Source: Cytophagales bacterium UBA2561 (lineage in GTDB: Bacteria; Bacteroidota; Bacteroidia; Cytophagales; Thermoflexibacteraceae). Taken from it: a stretch of DNA of 64,000 nt. The stretch is taken from the NCBI GenBank assembly GCA_002340355.1, contig DDLX01000033.1:105770-169769 (forward strand). Direction: 5' to 3'. The notes under the pieces were generated by a model that saw nothing but the letters and a program-made list of their open reading frames with translations, had not been told where the DNA came from and did not search any database. Positions 46,310-54,788 of the stretch are shown here, piece after piece; within the stretch, counting starts at the first letter, position 1; every line of letters starts with the position of its first letter. The position numbers and the translations under genes were made by a program.

Positions 46310-46390
46310 GTCACTTAAAATAAGTAGTTAAATCTTTGACAAAGATTCAGACTTTTTCAAGCAGATGAACAGAGAACAAGTAGAACTTTG

Positions 46391-46398
46391 TAACTTTG
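46391..46398 (+). promoter_or_regulatory. -7 element for the MCE gene
   Basis: TAACTTTG fully matches TAnnTTTG. No TTG is seen at the usual upstream distance. Confidence 0.35.
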
Positions 46399-46438
46399 TT
46401 GTTACAAAACATACCTATAAGCTAAAAACTTCAAAAAC

Positions 46439-47389
46439 GTGGCAAAGGAACTTAAAGTCGGTATCTTAACCGTCATTACCATTTTAGTCTTTTATTATGG
46501 ATTTAATTTTTTAAAAGGCATCGATTTCTTTACTCCTACACATCGGTATTTTGCCATTTATGACCAAGTGGATGGAATGGTAGTTGGAAATATGGTGAAA
46601 ATGAATGGCTTGGCAGTCGGTCGAGTCGCAGAAATTGAAATCTTGCAAGATCGTAATAATAAAATGTTAGTCGCCTTAGATATTGATGATGAACTAATTC
46701 TAACAGACTCCTCTACGGCAATGATGGCAGATAATGGGTTATTGGGTGAAAAAATGATTAATCTTACGATAAAAAAAGGAAATCGAAATCTTAAACATCT
46801 AGATACTCTAATAGCTGGAAGTGCGGAGGGCATGATAGCCAAAGTCTCTAATTCGGCAGCTCCAATGATGAAAAAAGTTGATATTTTATTGACAAACATT
46901 AATCAAATGTTGGTAGAATACAAAGGAATGGGGAAAAAAATGCAGAGCCTAACCCAGAATGCTAGCGAAATGAGTGGTACAGCCAATCAATTACTGAAGA
47001 CCAATCAAGCAAAAATCAGTCAGATTACTTCGAACTTAGCACAAGTTTCTACTAATTTGAATCAGATGACAACCGACCTCAAGCCTATGCCTCAAAAAAT
47101 GAATCAGCTTGCAGACAAAATGAACGCCTTAGAACTAGAGCAAACCGTTAAAAATGCTCAGAAAACTTTAGCTGAATTAGATAAAATGCTTATCGCAATC
47201 AATCAACAAAAAGGTTCGGCTGGAAAATTAGTATATGATGATTCTTTGTACACCAACCTAAATCAAACTTTAGCTGATCTGGATGCCATTTTGGTTGAAT
47301 TTAAACAAAAACCCAAAAAGTATATTCCGAATGTTTCGGTATTTGGTGGCAAAGATAAAGACAAGAAAAAAAAGAAAACGAACCCTTAA
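46439..47389 (+). CDS. MlaD/MCE family lipid-transport protein
   Basis: MCE proteins bind lipids on the periplasmic side of an ABC transporter. A GTG start at 46439 is the only start that gives the complete N-terminus (AKELKVGILTVITILVFYYGFNFL, one membrane anchor). The MCE domain follows: 'YFAIYDQVDGMVVGNMVKMNGLAVGRV' to 'GLLGEKMINLTI'. The C-terminal 180 residues are a long helical/coiled-coil region. No mlaE or mlaF is adjacent. The next gene starts 13 bp later. Confidence 0.85.
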   Translation: MAKELKVGILTVITILVFYYGFNFLKGIDFFTPTHRYFAIYDQVDGMVVGNMVKMNGLAVGRVAEIEILQDRNNKMLVALDIDDELILTDSSTAMMADNGLLGEKMINLTIKKGNRNLKHLDTLIAGSAEGMIAKVSNSAAPMMKKVDILLTNINQMLVEYKGMGKKMQSLTQNASEMSGTANQLLKTNQAKISQITSNLAQVSTNLNQMTTDLKPMPQKMNQLADKMNALELEQTVKNAQKTLAELDKMLIAINQQKGSAGKLVYDDSLYTNLNQTLADLDAILVEFKQKPKKYIPNVSVFGGKDKDKKKKKTNP

Positions 47390-47402
47390 ATTTTTTTATA
47401 CA

Positions 47403-48014
47403 ATGCTGACAGAGAGTGAGTTAGTAACCATCATGGAAGACCAAGACGTATTGGATGCTACGATGGACTTAAAGGCGGCTTTTATTGGTGCAGAAACCGA
47501 CTTTTTGAATATTAGTGATGACGATTTTATTTCGTTAGTTTTGCTTGCGCCCTCCGTTGGGGTGGCTTTGGCAAATGGTAGTATTAGTTTATTCGAAGAA
47601 CTGAGCTTGAATAAAAAAGCCCGAAAATTATCACGTGGAAGTTACTTCCTGAAAAAAGACCCCATCGTACAAGCCTTGCAGTTTTTGGTCAAAAATTTTG
47701 AAAAATGGGAAGATAAGTTTTATAACCTTATCAAAATGGCTATGTTTTCGACTTTCAAGAAAAATCAAATTATCCTTGATACACTCCGAAACCCTCAAGC
47801 TTCTACGGGTGATTTAAGTCGAGATATGTTGAATGCACCGTACATTTTCGTCAAGTTCATTACGTTTCTGTTTATGGAGGAGGAAGATGATTTATTAAAT
47901 CAACGAAGCATTTCTCAAATAGAATACCAAAAAATCTTAGAAATCGGGCAAAAATTAGAGATTGATAATGTGCCTGCTTTTCAATTATTCTGTAAAACTT
48001 TCATGATTCGATAG
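47403..48014 (+). CDS. Conserved hypothetical helical protein, 203 aa
   Basis: The start was placed at 47403 (MLTESELVTIMEDQD), because the open frame upstream overlaps the MCE gene in another frame. The protein is acidic and helical ('DVLDATMDLKAAFIGAETDFLN', 'APSVGVALANGSISLFEEL', 'LNQRSISQIEYQKILEIGQKL'). No known motif was seen. The 13-bp spacing suggests co-expression with the MCE gene. Confidence 0.55.
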   Translation: MLTESELVTIMEDQDVLDATMDLKAAFIGAETDFLNISDDDFISLVLLAPSVGVALANGSISLFEELSLNKKARKLSRGSYFLKKDPIVQALQFLVKNFEKWEDKFYNLIKMAMFSTFKKNQIILDTLRNPQASTGDLSRDMLNAPYIFVKFITFLFMEEEDDLLNQRSISQIEYQKILEIGQKLEIDNVPAFQLFCKTFMIR

Positions 48015-48038
48015 AAAATATATTAATTTCAATAAATT

Positions 48039-48074
48039 AACATCATCAAAACATAATTTTGGTGATGTTTTTCT
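48039..48074. terminator. Terminator between convergent genes
   Basis: AACATCATCAAAA pairs with TTTTGGTGATGTT over a short loop. Confidence 0.65.
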
Positions 48075-48094
48075 TTCTTAACAAAATGGCATTT

Positions 48095-48748
48095 TTAATC
48101 CTGACAATATTTCAACTTGACAGCTTGTAGGCAGATATAAATTTGGGTTAAATGTTCTAAATTCAAACTATCTAATTGGTCAGAAACAAAATACTCATAG
48201 ACATTTTCACCTATTTTTTCCAAAATCACAAAATACCAATTCCGTCCGATGATGTACCCTCCTCGCATGACTTGGGTTTGATTTTTTTCCATAGCAATTA
48301 ATAATTCGGCAAGAAGCTGGTCTTCAACATCTTTATCGGCTTGTGAAGGTTTAAATTCTTGGATGAAAAAATATGGTTTTTGTGGAGTTTTTCGACCTTT
48401 GGCAACCATAAAATCGGCAAAACCTTTGAATTGAATACCGTTAATTTCACCCTGAATTTGAGCATCATACCAATCTTGGATATCATCAATCATAAAATCA
48501 ACCTGATTTAAAACAGAAGACAAAAACCGCATTTTCAATTTTTCTTCGGAATATGCCCTTAATTGGTAAAAATGTTTTTTGATAAGTTTATCAAAAAATC
48601 TTATTTCTTCCTTAGATAATACATATTCATATTGAAACCATTCTCTGAATTTTGTAGGTGGAATTTCATCTTTCCCCATTCGAATATCTACAATTTCCTC
48701 TAAGTCAGAGAAACGAATATTTGAAAAATTATAACTTTTAGTTTCCAT
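48095..48748 (-). CDS. PD-(D/E)XK-like hypothetical protein, 217 aa
   Basis: The central part 'IQFKGFADFMVAKGRKTPQKPYFFIQEFKP' shows D, then E-x-K on a strand, the core of the PD-(D/E)XK nuclease fold. The N-terminal half is helical ('LSKEEIRFFDKLIKKHFYQL'), and the C-terminus continues 'GGYIIGRNWYFVILEK'. Similar proteins occur in Cytophagales and cyanobacteria without a known role. It is a single gene with no ATPase beside it. Confidence 0.5.
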   Translation of the reverse strand: METKSYNFSNIRFSDLEEIVDIRMGKDEIPPTKFREWFQYEYVLSKEEIRFFDKLIKKHFYQLRAYSEEKLKMRFLSSVLNQVDFMIDDIQDWYDAQIQGEINGIQFKGFADFMVAKGRKTPQKPYFFIQEFKPSQADKDVEDQLLAELLIAMEKNQTQVMRGGYIIGRNWYFVILEKIGENVYEYFVSDQLDSLNLEHLTQIYICLQAVKLKYCQD

Positions 48749-48859
48749 AATTTTTATTCATTTTTAACGCAAATTTTGATTTATTTACCTTAAAATCAGC
48801 TTTTTAAAATAAGTGTAAATTTGGTATTAAACAAAATTTACGTTAAAAAAATGGGAATT

Positions 48860-50140
48860 TTATTTGAGCCACAAATTTGTATATTCTCCATTAGGGTCGT
48901 AATATTGGGCTTGTTTTCGAGAATGAAAAAAACGATTTTCAAGCGGGTCATTGCCTACCCCAGCGACATACATCCAATTTCCATAATTGCTACATGGGTC
49001 ATAGTCGGTGAGTAGATATTCGAACCAAGCAGCTCCCATTCGCCAATCCAATCGTGAAATTTTAACTAAATAAGAAGCGACATTTTGCCGTCCTCGATTG
49101 CTCATAAATCCCGTTTTTGCCAGTTCTTTCATATTGGCATTAATAAAACGGTCTTTGGTTTGTCCATCTGCCCAAAATCTAAACTCCAAAAAGTTTTGTC
49201 GTCCTTTGATTTTCAGGTTCTTAATTCCACCCAAATGAAAGATTTTTGAGCCATATTTCAACGTCACATAACGGAAAAAATCCCGCCATAATAATTCAAA
49301 AATGAGCCAATAAGTAGAATCATTTTCAATTACTTCTTTCTCAAATCGCTCAACTTGATGGTAAATTTCAACAGGCGAAATACAACCCTGTGCCAACCAC
49401 GCCGAGAATTTGGAAGAATAATGAGTCCCTAATAATTGGTTACGCGTATTTTTGTAACTTCTCAAAAATTGTTTGTCCCAAATATAATCTTGAAGGCGTT
49501 GGTGCGCCGAAGTACTCCCGCCCGAAAACGGAAATGCTGAACGTTTATCCAAAGGTGGAATATCGTCAAAAAAGTCAGTCAATGGTGGTAAAGTGGTCGA
49601 TTCTGCAGGAAATTCTAATTCAGGGGCAGGGATTTTTTCAGGTGTCGGAATGAGTTTACGAACCGAAGTATTTCGCTCAACTTGTTTTCGAAAAGCCGTG
49701 AAAATGTCAGGTGTTTTTCGAGCAGGGAAAGGTAAGGCTTGTGGCTCAATCAGAAAATTATCCCAAAGTTCCACTGTTGGAATTACTTTCGTAACCTGAC
49801 GGTTTTCAAATTGTTCTTCGGCAGTAAGTTCTTTCTGAACAAATACTTTTTCAACTTGATATTTTTCGATAAGTTCCGAAATAATTTCATGCGCTTCTCC
49901 CTTGAAAACCAATAAATTATTTCCTTTTTTTTGTAATTCTTGTTGTAAATCTGCCAGTGATTCCAAAATAAAACGCATCCGAAAAACGCCAATTTTTGGG
50001 ATGCCAAATTGTTTGAAAAACCACCGATTCGGAATAATATAAATCGGAATGACGACATCACATTGTCGAAGAGCCTCTGCCAAAACGGGATTATCATTAA
50101 GCCGTAAATTGGTCTTAAACCAAACGATTCCTATCTTCAT
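48860..50140 (-). CDS. DASH-family cryptochrome/photolyase
   Basis: The N-terminal photolyase domain has 'VWFKTNLRLNDNPVLAEAL'. The FAD domain carries the DASH signatures 'RDRFINANMKEL' (here KDRF), 'TGFMSNRGRQNVASYLVKIS', 'DWRMGAAWFEYLLTDYD', 'CSNYGNWMYVAGVGNDP' and a C-terminal 'YDPNGEYTNLWL'. DASH proteins repair cyclobutane dimers, mainly in single-stranded DNA, or act as light sensors. The length of 426 aa is normal. Monocistronic. Confidence 0.92.
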   Translation of the reverse strand: MKIGIVWFKTNLRLNDNPVLAEALRQCDVVIPIYIIPNRWFFKQFGIPKIGVFRMRFILESLADLQQELQKKGNNLLVFKGEAHEIISELIEKYQVEKVFVQKELTAEEQFENRQVTKVIPTVELWDNFLIEPQALPFPARKTPDIFTAFRKQVERNTSVRKLIPTPEKIPAPELEFPAESTTLPPLTDFFDDIPPLDKRSAFPFSGGSTSAHQRLQDYIWDKQFLRSYKNTRNQLLGTHYSSKFSAWLAQGCISPVEIYHQVERFEKEVIENDSTYWLIFELLWRDFFRYVTLKYGSKIFHLGGIKNLKIKGRQNFLEFRFWADGQTKDRFINANMKELAKTGFMSNRGRQNVASYLVKISRLDWRMGAAWFEYLLTDYDPCSNYGNWMYVAGVGNDPLENRFFHSRKQAQYYDPNGEYTNLWLK

Positions 50141-50340
50141 GCTTGAGTAACTTAGTGTATTTTTAATTTGTTTTTATCCTGATTCTTTATTGGACAAAAC
50201 AAATTGATAACTTTTTGATTTTCAAATTATTTTCAAATAAAGTAGCGTATTTTGGATGAAGACTGAGACTTACCAAGTTTTTGTTTCAAAAGCTATTTTT
50301 TTGAAAATGGATTTGATTTTTTTATAAAATAAGTGAAATA

Positions 50341-51402
50341 ATGATACAAATCAAGAAAAAATACCTGAAAATCATAGCGGTATTTGTCGGATTTATGACC
50401 ATCGGGATTTTATTTGGAGCTTGGATTTCTGCACCTGCTTATGAAGGCGAAAAATCCGACCACTTTGATGGTACAAAATTCCGAAATCGAACCAAAATTT
50501 CTGCCAAGGGAGCTTGGGATATTGTCAAATGGGGACTCACTCGTACGCAAGCACATTGGAAAGCCATTACCAAAACAGCATCTTTCGAAAAACCTCTTGA
50601 ACGAGTTGAAGGAAAAACCTTACGAGTTACATTTGTTAATCATTCGACTTTCTTAATTCAGACACAAGGTTTAAATATTTTGACTGACCCTATTTGGAGC
50701 GATTATACTGCCCCAATACAGATAGCGGGACCTGCTCGACAACGCCCCGCAGGAATCAGAATGGAAGATTTGCCTCCAATTGATTTAATTTTGATTAGCC
50801 ACAATCATTATGATCATTTAGATATAAATACGTTACTTGATTTGACCAAAAGTCATACCCCAAAAATTGTTACTCCTTTGGGAATCAGTCAGTTTTTAGA
50901 AAATAAAAATATTCCAAATTCGGAAGATTTAGATTGGTGGGAAATGACTCAAATCACAAAAGATATCGAGATCATTTGCGTTCCTGCTCAACATTCTTCA
51001 GGACGGGGTTTGTTTGATCGTGACCGCACTTTATGGGCTGGATTTGTCCTAAAAACACCTCACGGAAATTTATATTTTGCAGGAGATACAGGTTATGATG
51101 CCAAAATTTTTCAAGAAATTGGTGAAAGATGTGCGCCTTTACGACTGGCATTTTTACCAATCGGAGCATATCTTCCAAGATGGTTTATGCACCCTGTTCA
51201 TATTTCACCCAAACAAGCCGTTCAAGTTTATGAAGATTTGGGACAACCTCAAAGCATTGCAATGCACTTTGGAACGTTTCCTTTGGCGGATGATGGACAA
51301 AAAACAGCCCCTGAAGACCTCCGAAAAGCACTTTTCGAGAAACAAATTCCTACGGATAAATTTCGAATTCCTAAAGAAGGAAAAGCCTTAGTTTTTGAAT
51401 AG
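50341..51402 (+). CDS. Membrane-anchored metallo-beta-lactamase fold hydrolase (NAPE-PLD/UlaG-like)
   Basis: One N-terminal membrane anchor (YLKIIAVFVGFMTIGILFGAW) is followed by a metallo-beta-lactamase domain: 'VNHSTFLIQTQGLNILTDPIW', 'LILISHNHYDHLDINTLL' (HxHxDH), 'CVPAQHSSGRGLFDRDRTLW' and 'LYFAGDTGYDAKIF'. The pattern fits the NAPE-PLD-like branch, which acts on N-acyl phosphatidylethanolamine or related lipids. The real substrate is not known. Confidence 0.85.
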   Translation: MIQIKKKYLKIIAVFVGFMTIGILFGAWISAPAYEGEKSDHFDGTKFRNRTKISAKGAWDIVKWGLTRTQAHWKAITKTASFEKPLERVEGKTLRVTFVNHSTFLIQTQGLNILTDPIWSDYTAPIQIAGPARQRPAGIRMEDLPPIDLILISHNHYDHLDINTLLDLTKSHTPKIVTPLGISQFLENKNIPNSEDLDWWEMTQITKDIEIICVPAQHSSGRGLFDRDRTLWAGFVLKTPHGNLYFAGDTGYDAKIFQEIGERCAPLRLAFLPIGAYLPRWFMHPVHISPKQAVQVYEDLGQPQSIAMHFGTFPLADDGQKTAPEDLRKALFEKQIPTDKFRIPKEGKALVFE

Positions 51403-51412
51403 TTAAATGAAA

Positions 51413-51449
51413 TTTTGCCATTGTTTGTAAAAACGTGCAATGGCATTTT
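51413..51449. terminator. Terminator between convergent genes
   Basis: TGCCATTG (51416-51423) pairs with CAATGGCA (51438-51445); a T-run follows. Confidence 0.6.
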
Positions 51450-51476
51450 GGTTCAACTTATCAAGTAAAACTTACA

Positions 51477-51971
51477 TTACTCAATATGTACTTTCTCATG
51501 AATAATACTCTCAAAAACATGGTGTAGGGTGAAAGTTTGTTCTGCTCCCATTTTTTGTCCCAATTGAGCAATGACATACAAGACAATTGCAGCAACGGCT
51601 AATCCGAAAGAGACCCAAATAAAATTGTATCCCATATCTAATGAAACTTGAGTTAAACCTAATAGGAGGGAAAATATGCCTGCGACACCAATAGCCCCAT
51701 AAGCAAACATAAACATCGTCCAGACTGTAGGGTTGGGACCGTATAGCCCTCTGAGTAGTGTGCCTTCCTCATGCTTTTCGAGAGAGATGGAAAGACGAGG
51801 TGACCAAAAATGCCGTTCTTCTAGTGGAATTTTGAAAATAATTGAACGTGAGGTAATGGAAACTTCGCAGGGCTGTGGATAATCAAAATGCCGTTCAACA
51901 CGCTCACAAATCTCTTGGCTATTTAAATAAGTTAATTGCTTAAAACGAGGGCGAACACGATAACTTGTCAT
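51477..51971 (-). CDS. Hypothetical two-span membrane protein
   Basis: The start was set at 51971 (MTSYRVRPRFKQL). The first 80 residues are soluble and strand-rich. Two membrane segments follow (FMFAYGAIGVAGIFSLLLGL and WVSFGLAVAAIVLYVIAQL), and the protein ends in a polar tail. No family is recognised. The single gene lies between convergent and divergent neighbours. Confidence 0.55.
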   Translation of the reverse strand: MTSYRVRPRFKQLTYLNSQEICERVERHFDYPQPCEVSITSRSIIFKIPLEERHFWSPRLSISLEKHEEGTLLRGLYGPNPTVWTMFMFAYGAIGVAGIFSLLLGLTQVSLDMGYNFIWVSFGLAVAAIVLYVIAQLGQKMGAEQTFTLHHVFESIIHEKVHIE

Positions 51972-52194
51972 AATGTTAATGCAAATTTTAGGGTGAATTT
52001 TGGATAAAAAGGAAAGTAAAAGGGAGGAGGGGTGTATTAAAAAAGACGTAAAGCATATCAAATAATGTGGGTTCTCCGTTATTATGTAACTCAGTTTCTA
52101 AGAAAATGGATGTTAAAATGTGGTAAAAAATTCATTTATTTTCAGAAAGTTACGATATTACTAGGAATTACATTAAACTATAATCTGCGAAATT

Positions 52195-52581
52195 ATGATT
52201 ACTGAAATTACGGATGGCGTTCAGGTAAGTGTATTAACTGCCTATCATTCTGAGTATTCTAATCCTCTCCAGCAACATTATGTTTTTACTTATAAAATTC
52301 GTATCGAAAACCATAGCCCACACACAGTACAATTATTAAGACGACATTGGCAAATTTTTGATTCAAACAATGTCCGCTTTGAAGTAGAAGGAGAAGGTAT
52401 AATCGGCGAACAGCCTGTCTTATCTTCTGGGGCTTCTCATGAATATGTATCTGGTTGTACACTAAAAACAGATATGGGTAAAATGTGGGGAACATACCAA
52501 ATGAAACGATTAAGTGATAGTGAAAAGTTCACAGTTAATATCCCTGATTTTCAATTAGTTGTTCCTTTTCGTCTGAACTAA
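52195..52581 (+). CDS. apaG: ApaG family protein
   Basis: The 128-aa protein matches ApaG: 'YVFTYKIRIENHSPHTVQLLRRHWQIFD' and 'VSGCTLKTDMGKMWGTYQM'. The fold is a fibronectin-III-like beta-sandwich. ApaG is linked to Co2+ resistance and Mg2+ efflux in enterobacteria; its role here is not settled. Monocistronic. Confidence 0.92.
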   Translation: MITEITDGVQVSVLTAYHSEYSNPLQQHYVFTYKIRIENHSPHTVQLLRRHWQIFDSNNVRFEVEGEGIIGEQPVLSSGASHEYVSGCTLKTDMGKMWGTYQMKRLSDSEKFTVNIPDFQLVVPFRLN

Positions 52582-52601
52582 TATTTAGCTCTGATGAATC
52601 C

Positions 52602-52640
52602 ACTTTGACAAAGCTTACCGTACTTTGTCAAAGTTATAAA
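52602..52640. terminator. Perfect bidirectional terminator
   Basis: ACTTTGACAAAG pairs exactly with CTTTGTCAAAGT over 9 nt between apaG and the convergent tlpA gene. Confidence 0.7.
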
Positions 52641-52647
52641 GATAAAT

Positions 52648-53229
52648 CTACTTTGCTTCCTCTAAGATTTTTCGAAACGCTACATTATTATAATCTGCAA
52701 TTCCTTCCCGTCTAAAAACAATTTTTCCATCCGTAGAAACCACAAAAGTAGCAGGAATTGAACGGCTCTTAAACTCCTCTGGCAAAGACGAAACTGATTG
52801 ATAAATAGGAAAATCAAATTCTTTTTTCTGAACAAACTTTTTTGCCTTCTCAAAATCCTTGTCTAAAGCCACCATCAGAAAAACAACATCCTTTTTTTGT
52901 TCTTGATAAAGAGCTTGAATTTCAGGCATTTCGGCACGACATGGAGGGCACCAAGTTGCCCAAAAATTAATAAAAACCACCTCTCCTTTAAAATTACTCA
53001 AGGATACATTTTCACCGTTTATATCCTGTAAATGCAATTGATAATCTGTAGAAATTTGCTCTTCAATAGGTACCCTTTCGTTGGCATCCATCAGCCCCGT
53101 CATCAATAATAAACGTTGCATTCCTCCTGCCAATTCGGTATGCAATCCAGTAGCATATAAAAATATTAGGACACCCGCAAAAATGCCCCATTCCTTCAAA
53201 AATCGATAGAGTTTTTCTTTGGTAAACAT
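52648..53229 (-). CDS. TlpA-type thioredoxin, membrane-anchored
   Basis: An N-terminal anchor (EWGIFAGVLIFLYATGL) holds a periplasmic thioredoxin domain with the active site 'INFWATWCPPCRAEMPEI' (CPPC) and the cis-Pro loop 'SRSIPATFVVS'. It probably reduces or isomerises disulfides in the periplasm. The gene is the last on the minus strand of the uptake locus, with a gap of 142 bp to the lipoprotein gene. Confidence 0.88.
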   Translation of the reverse strand: MFTKEKLYRFLKEWGIFAGVLIFLYATGLHTELAGGMQRLLLMTGLMDANERVPIEEQISTDYQLHLQDINGENVSLSNFKGEVVFINFWATWCPPCRAEMPEIQALYQEQKKDVVFLMVALDKDFEKAKKFVQKKEFDFPIYQSVSSLPEEFKSRSIPATFVVSTDGKIVFRREGIADYNNVAFRKILEEAK

Positions 53230-53371
53230 AAAAATTAAGGTGAATTAGTGAGATTGAAGGCAAAAGTATTGATTTAATTTTTATAATATCAACTGGAACA
53301 ATTGGTTATTTTTACTAAAATGAATCAAAAACTACATTGATGATTATCTTTAAATGACTACCTTTTATCTT

Positions 53372-53869
53372 TTAACGATGCATCATTTTTATCCCCATTC
53401 CAAAGTGTGTTGACCATCCTTCCTTATCCGTAATACGAATATCAAAATGGTAATCACCTTTGTCAAATAACTGTCCTTCATCATTAGAAGTGGGAATCGT
53501 AATTGGTAGATTGGTCACATATTCACTTTGTCCTGTTGGAATATCGTGGGTTTCAATCAGGACATACGGATTTACTGGAATTTTTTTAGCGTTAAGGTGA
53601 CATTCGACAAATTCTGTGCTATGTGAATGATGATCAAAATTATGGTGAATATCAAGACTAAAAGAACCTAATTCGACATTATCAGTAAATTTTAGATTTA
53701 GCGTAAATGGTTCACCAAAATATATCGTGTCGGTACAATTTGCAGGGAAAGCATTGGGAATAGTGGTATCTATTTCAGGCTTTTGTGTATCAATCTCCTT
53801 GTCATCTTCACAAGAAAAAAGAATCATGGAGATGCCAAGGATTACAGAGAATAATTTTAATATTTTCAT
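53372..53869 (-). CDS. His-rich DUF4625-type lipoprotein
   Basis: The start was placed at 53869 (MKILKLFSVILGISMIL); the lipid-attachment Cys follows in LFSC. The beta-rich body has a His-cluster 'IHHNFDHHSHSTEFVECH' and later 'FDIRITDKEGWSTHFGM', the DUF4625 pattern. The His cluster suggests metal binding, which fits the adjacent TonB receptor and Fur-type regulator. It is downstream of a second lipoprotein of the same family. Confidence 0.7.
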   Translation of the reverse strand: MKILKLFSVILGISMILFSCEDDKEIDTQKPEIDTTIPNAFPANCTDTIYFGEPFTLNLKFTDNVELGSFSLDIHHNFDHHSHSTEFVECHLNAKKIPVNPYVLIETHDIPTGQSEYVTNLPITIPTSNDEGQLFDKGDYHFDIRITDKEGWSTHFGMGIKMMHR

Positions 53870-53883
53870 GATATAAAAATTAA

Positions 53884-53912
53884 AAGGGCAGACCAATACC
53901 AAGCCTGCCCAA
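53884..53912 (-). terminator. Hairpin between the two lipoprotein genes
   Basis: GGGCAG pairs with CTGCCC over a 13-nt loop; on the minus strand a T-rich run follows. It could attenuate transcription of the second lipoprotein gene. Confidence 0.5.
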
Positions 53913-53929
53913 AGTGAATTAAAGTGTCA

Positions 53930-54745
53930 TTAAAGATTAATTTCTACTGGATAATGATTAGAGAATACCCAGTTTCCTTTTGCATCTTTACTTCTAATAA
54001 GGATATAATATTTACCTGATTTCCAAGCATTATTACCCTTAATAGGCGTAGGTGTCATATTGTTATCATTAGCCGCACCAACCTCTATGGAAGTGGTAAA
54101 TGTATGAGAAGTTGGGCTATCGAAATCGTGTGTATGAAACATAACAATTACTTTATCATTACCTCCTTTAACATCCGCATCAGCAATGTTATCATCTTGA
54201 TATACCAAAGCCACCAACATCCCTGATAAACCAACATTGTCAGTTACTGTTCCCGATATTGAAATGGCTTCACCATTAGCAAAACTTTGTCCATCTGTTG
54301 GAGCAGATGAAATAGTTAATACAGGAGCTTCTTCATCAATCAATTCCTTAATATTGATATCGGCTTCCACTGAGCTTGAGTTTCCTTCTTGGTCAATAAC
54401 AGTCATGTGAAAATGATATTCACCAGCGTCTGTTCCCACTGGAATATCAATGTGTTTGTGAAATTCAGCATTTTTTTGCCCAGCATATTCAGTAAATTCT
54501 GCTTCAATTTCCTCGCCAGTACCGTCTTCTTTGTGGAGTTCGATAGTGATTCTATCAACTTTTCCTTCGGCTAAAATTTCAGCTTCTATGTGTAAGTCTG
54601 CACCAATATAAGCAACATGACTATCACCATATCCCAATTCAAGCCCACTGATGGTTGGCTTTGGTACTACATCATCATCATCGTTATCACAAGATGAGAG
54701 AATCGCCATGATTGTGATAGCAAGAAAAAAACTAATGGATTTCAT
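53930..54745 (-). CDS. Two-domain lipoprotein of the DUF4625 type
   Basis: The start was set at 54745 (MKSISFFLAI). The lipobox Cys is in 'ILSSCDNDDDD'. Residues 30-140 form a DUF4625-type domain with 'EFHKHIDIPVGTDAGEYHFHMTVIDQEG'. Residues 145-270 form an Ig-like domain with 'VMFHTHDFDSPTSHTF' and 'SKDAKGNWVFSNHYPVEINL'. His residues are frequent in both domains. It lies between the TonB receptor and the second lipoprotein. Confidence 0.75.
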   Translation of the reverse strand: MKSISFFLAITIMAILSSCDNDDDDVVPKPTISGLELGYGDSHVAYIGADLHIEAEILAEGKVDRITIELHKEDGTGEEIEAEFTEYAGQKNAEFHKHIDIPVGTDAGEYHFHMTVIDQEGNSSSVEADINIKELIDEEAPVLTISSAPTDGQSFANGEAISISGTVTDNVGLSGMLVALVYQDDNIADADVKGGNDKVIVMFHTHDFDSPTSHTFTTSIEVGAANDNNMTPTPIKGNNAWKSGKYYILIRSKDAKGNWVFSNHYPVEINL

Positions 54746-54788
54746 TTTTAAATTCATTGTTTTAAAATTTATTAGTTATAATAAAAAA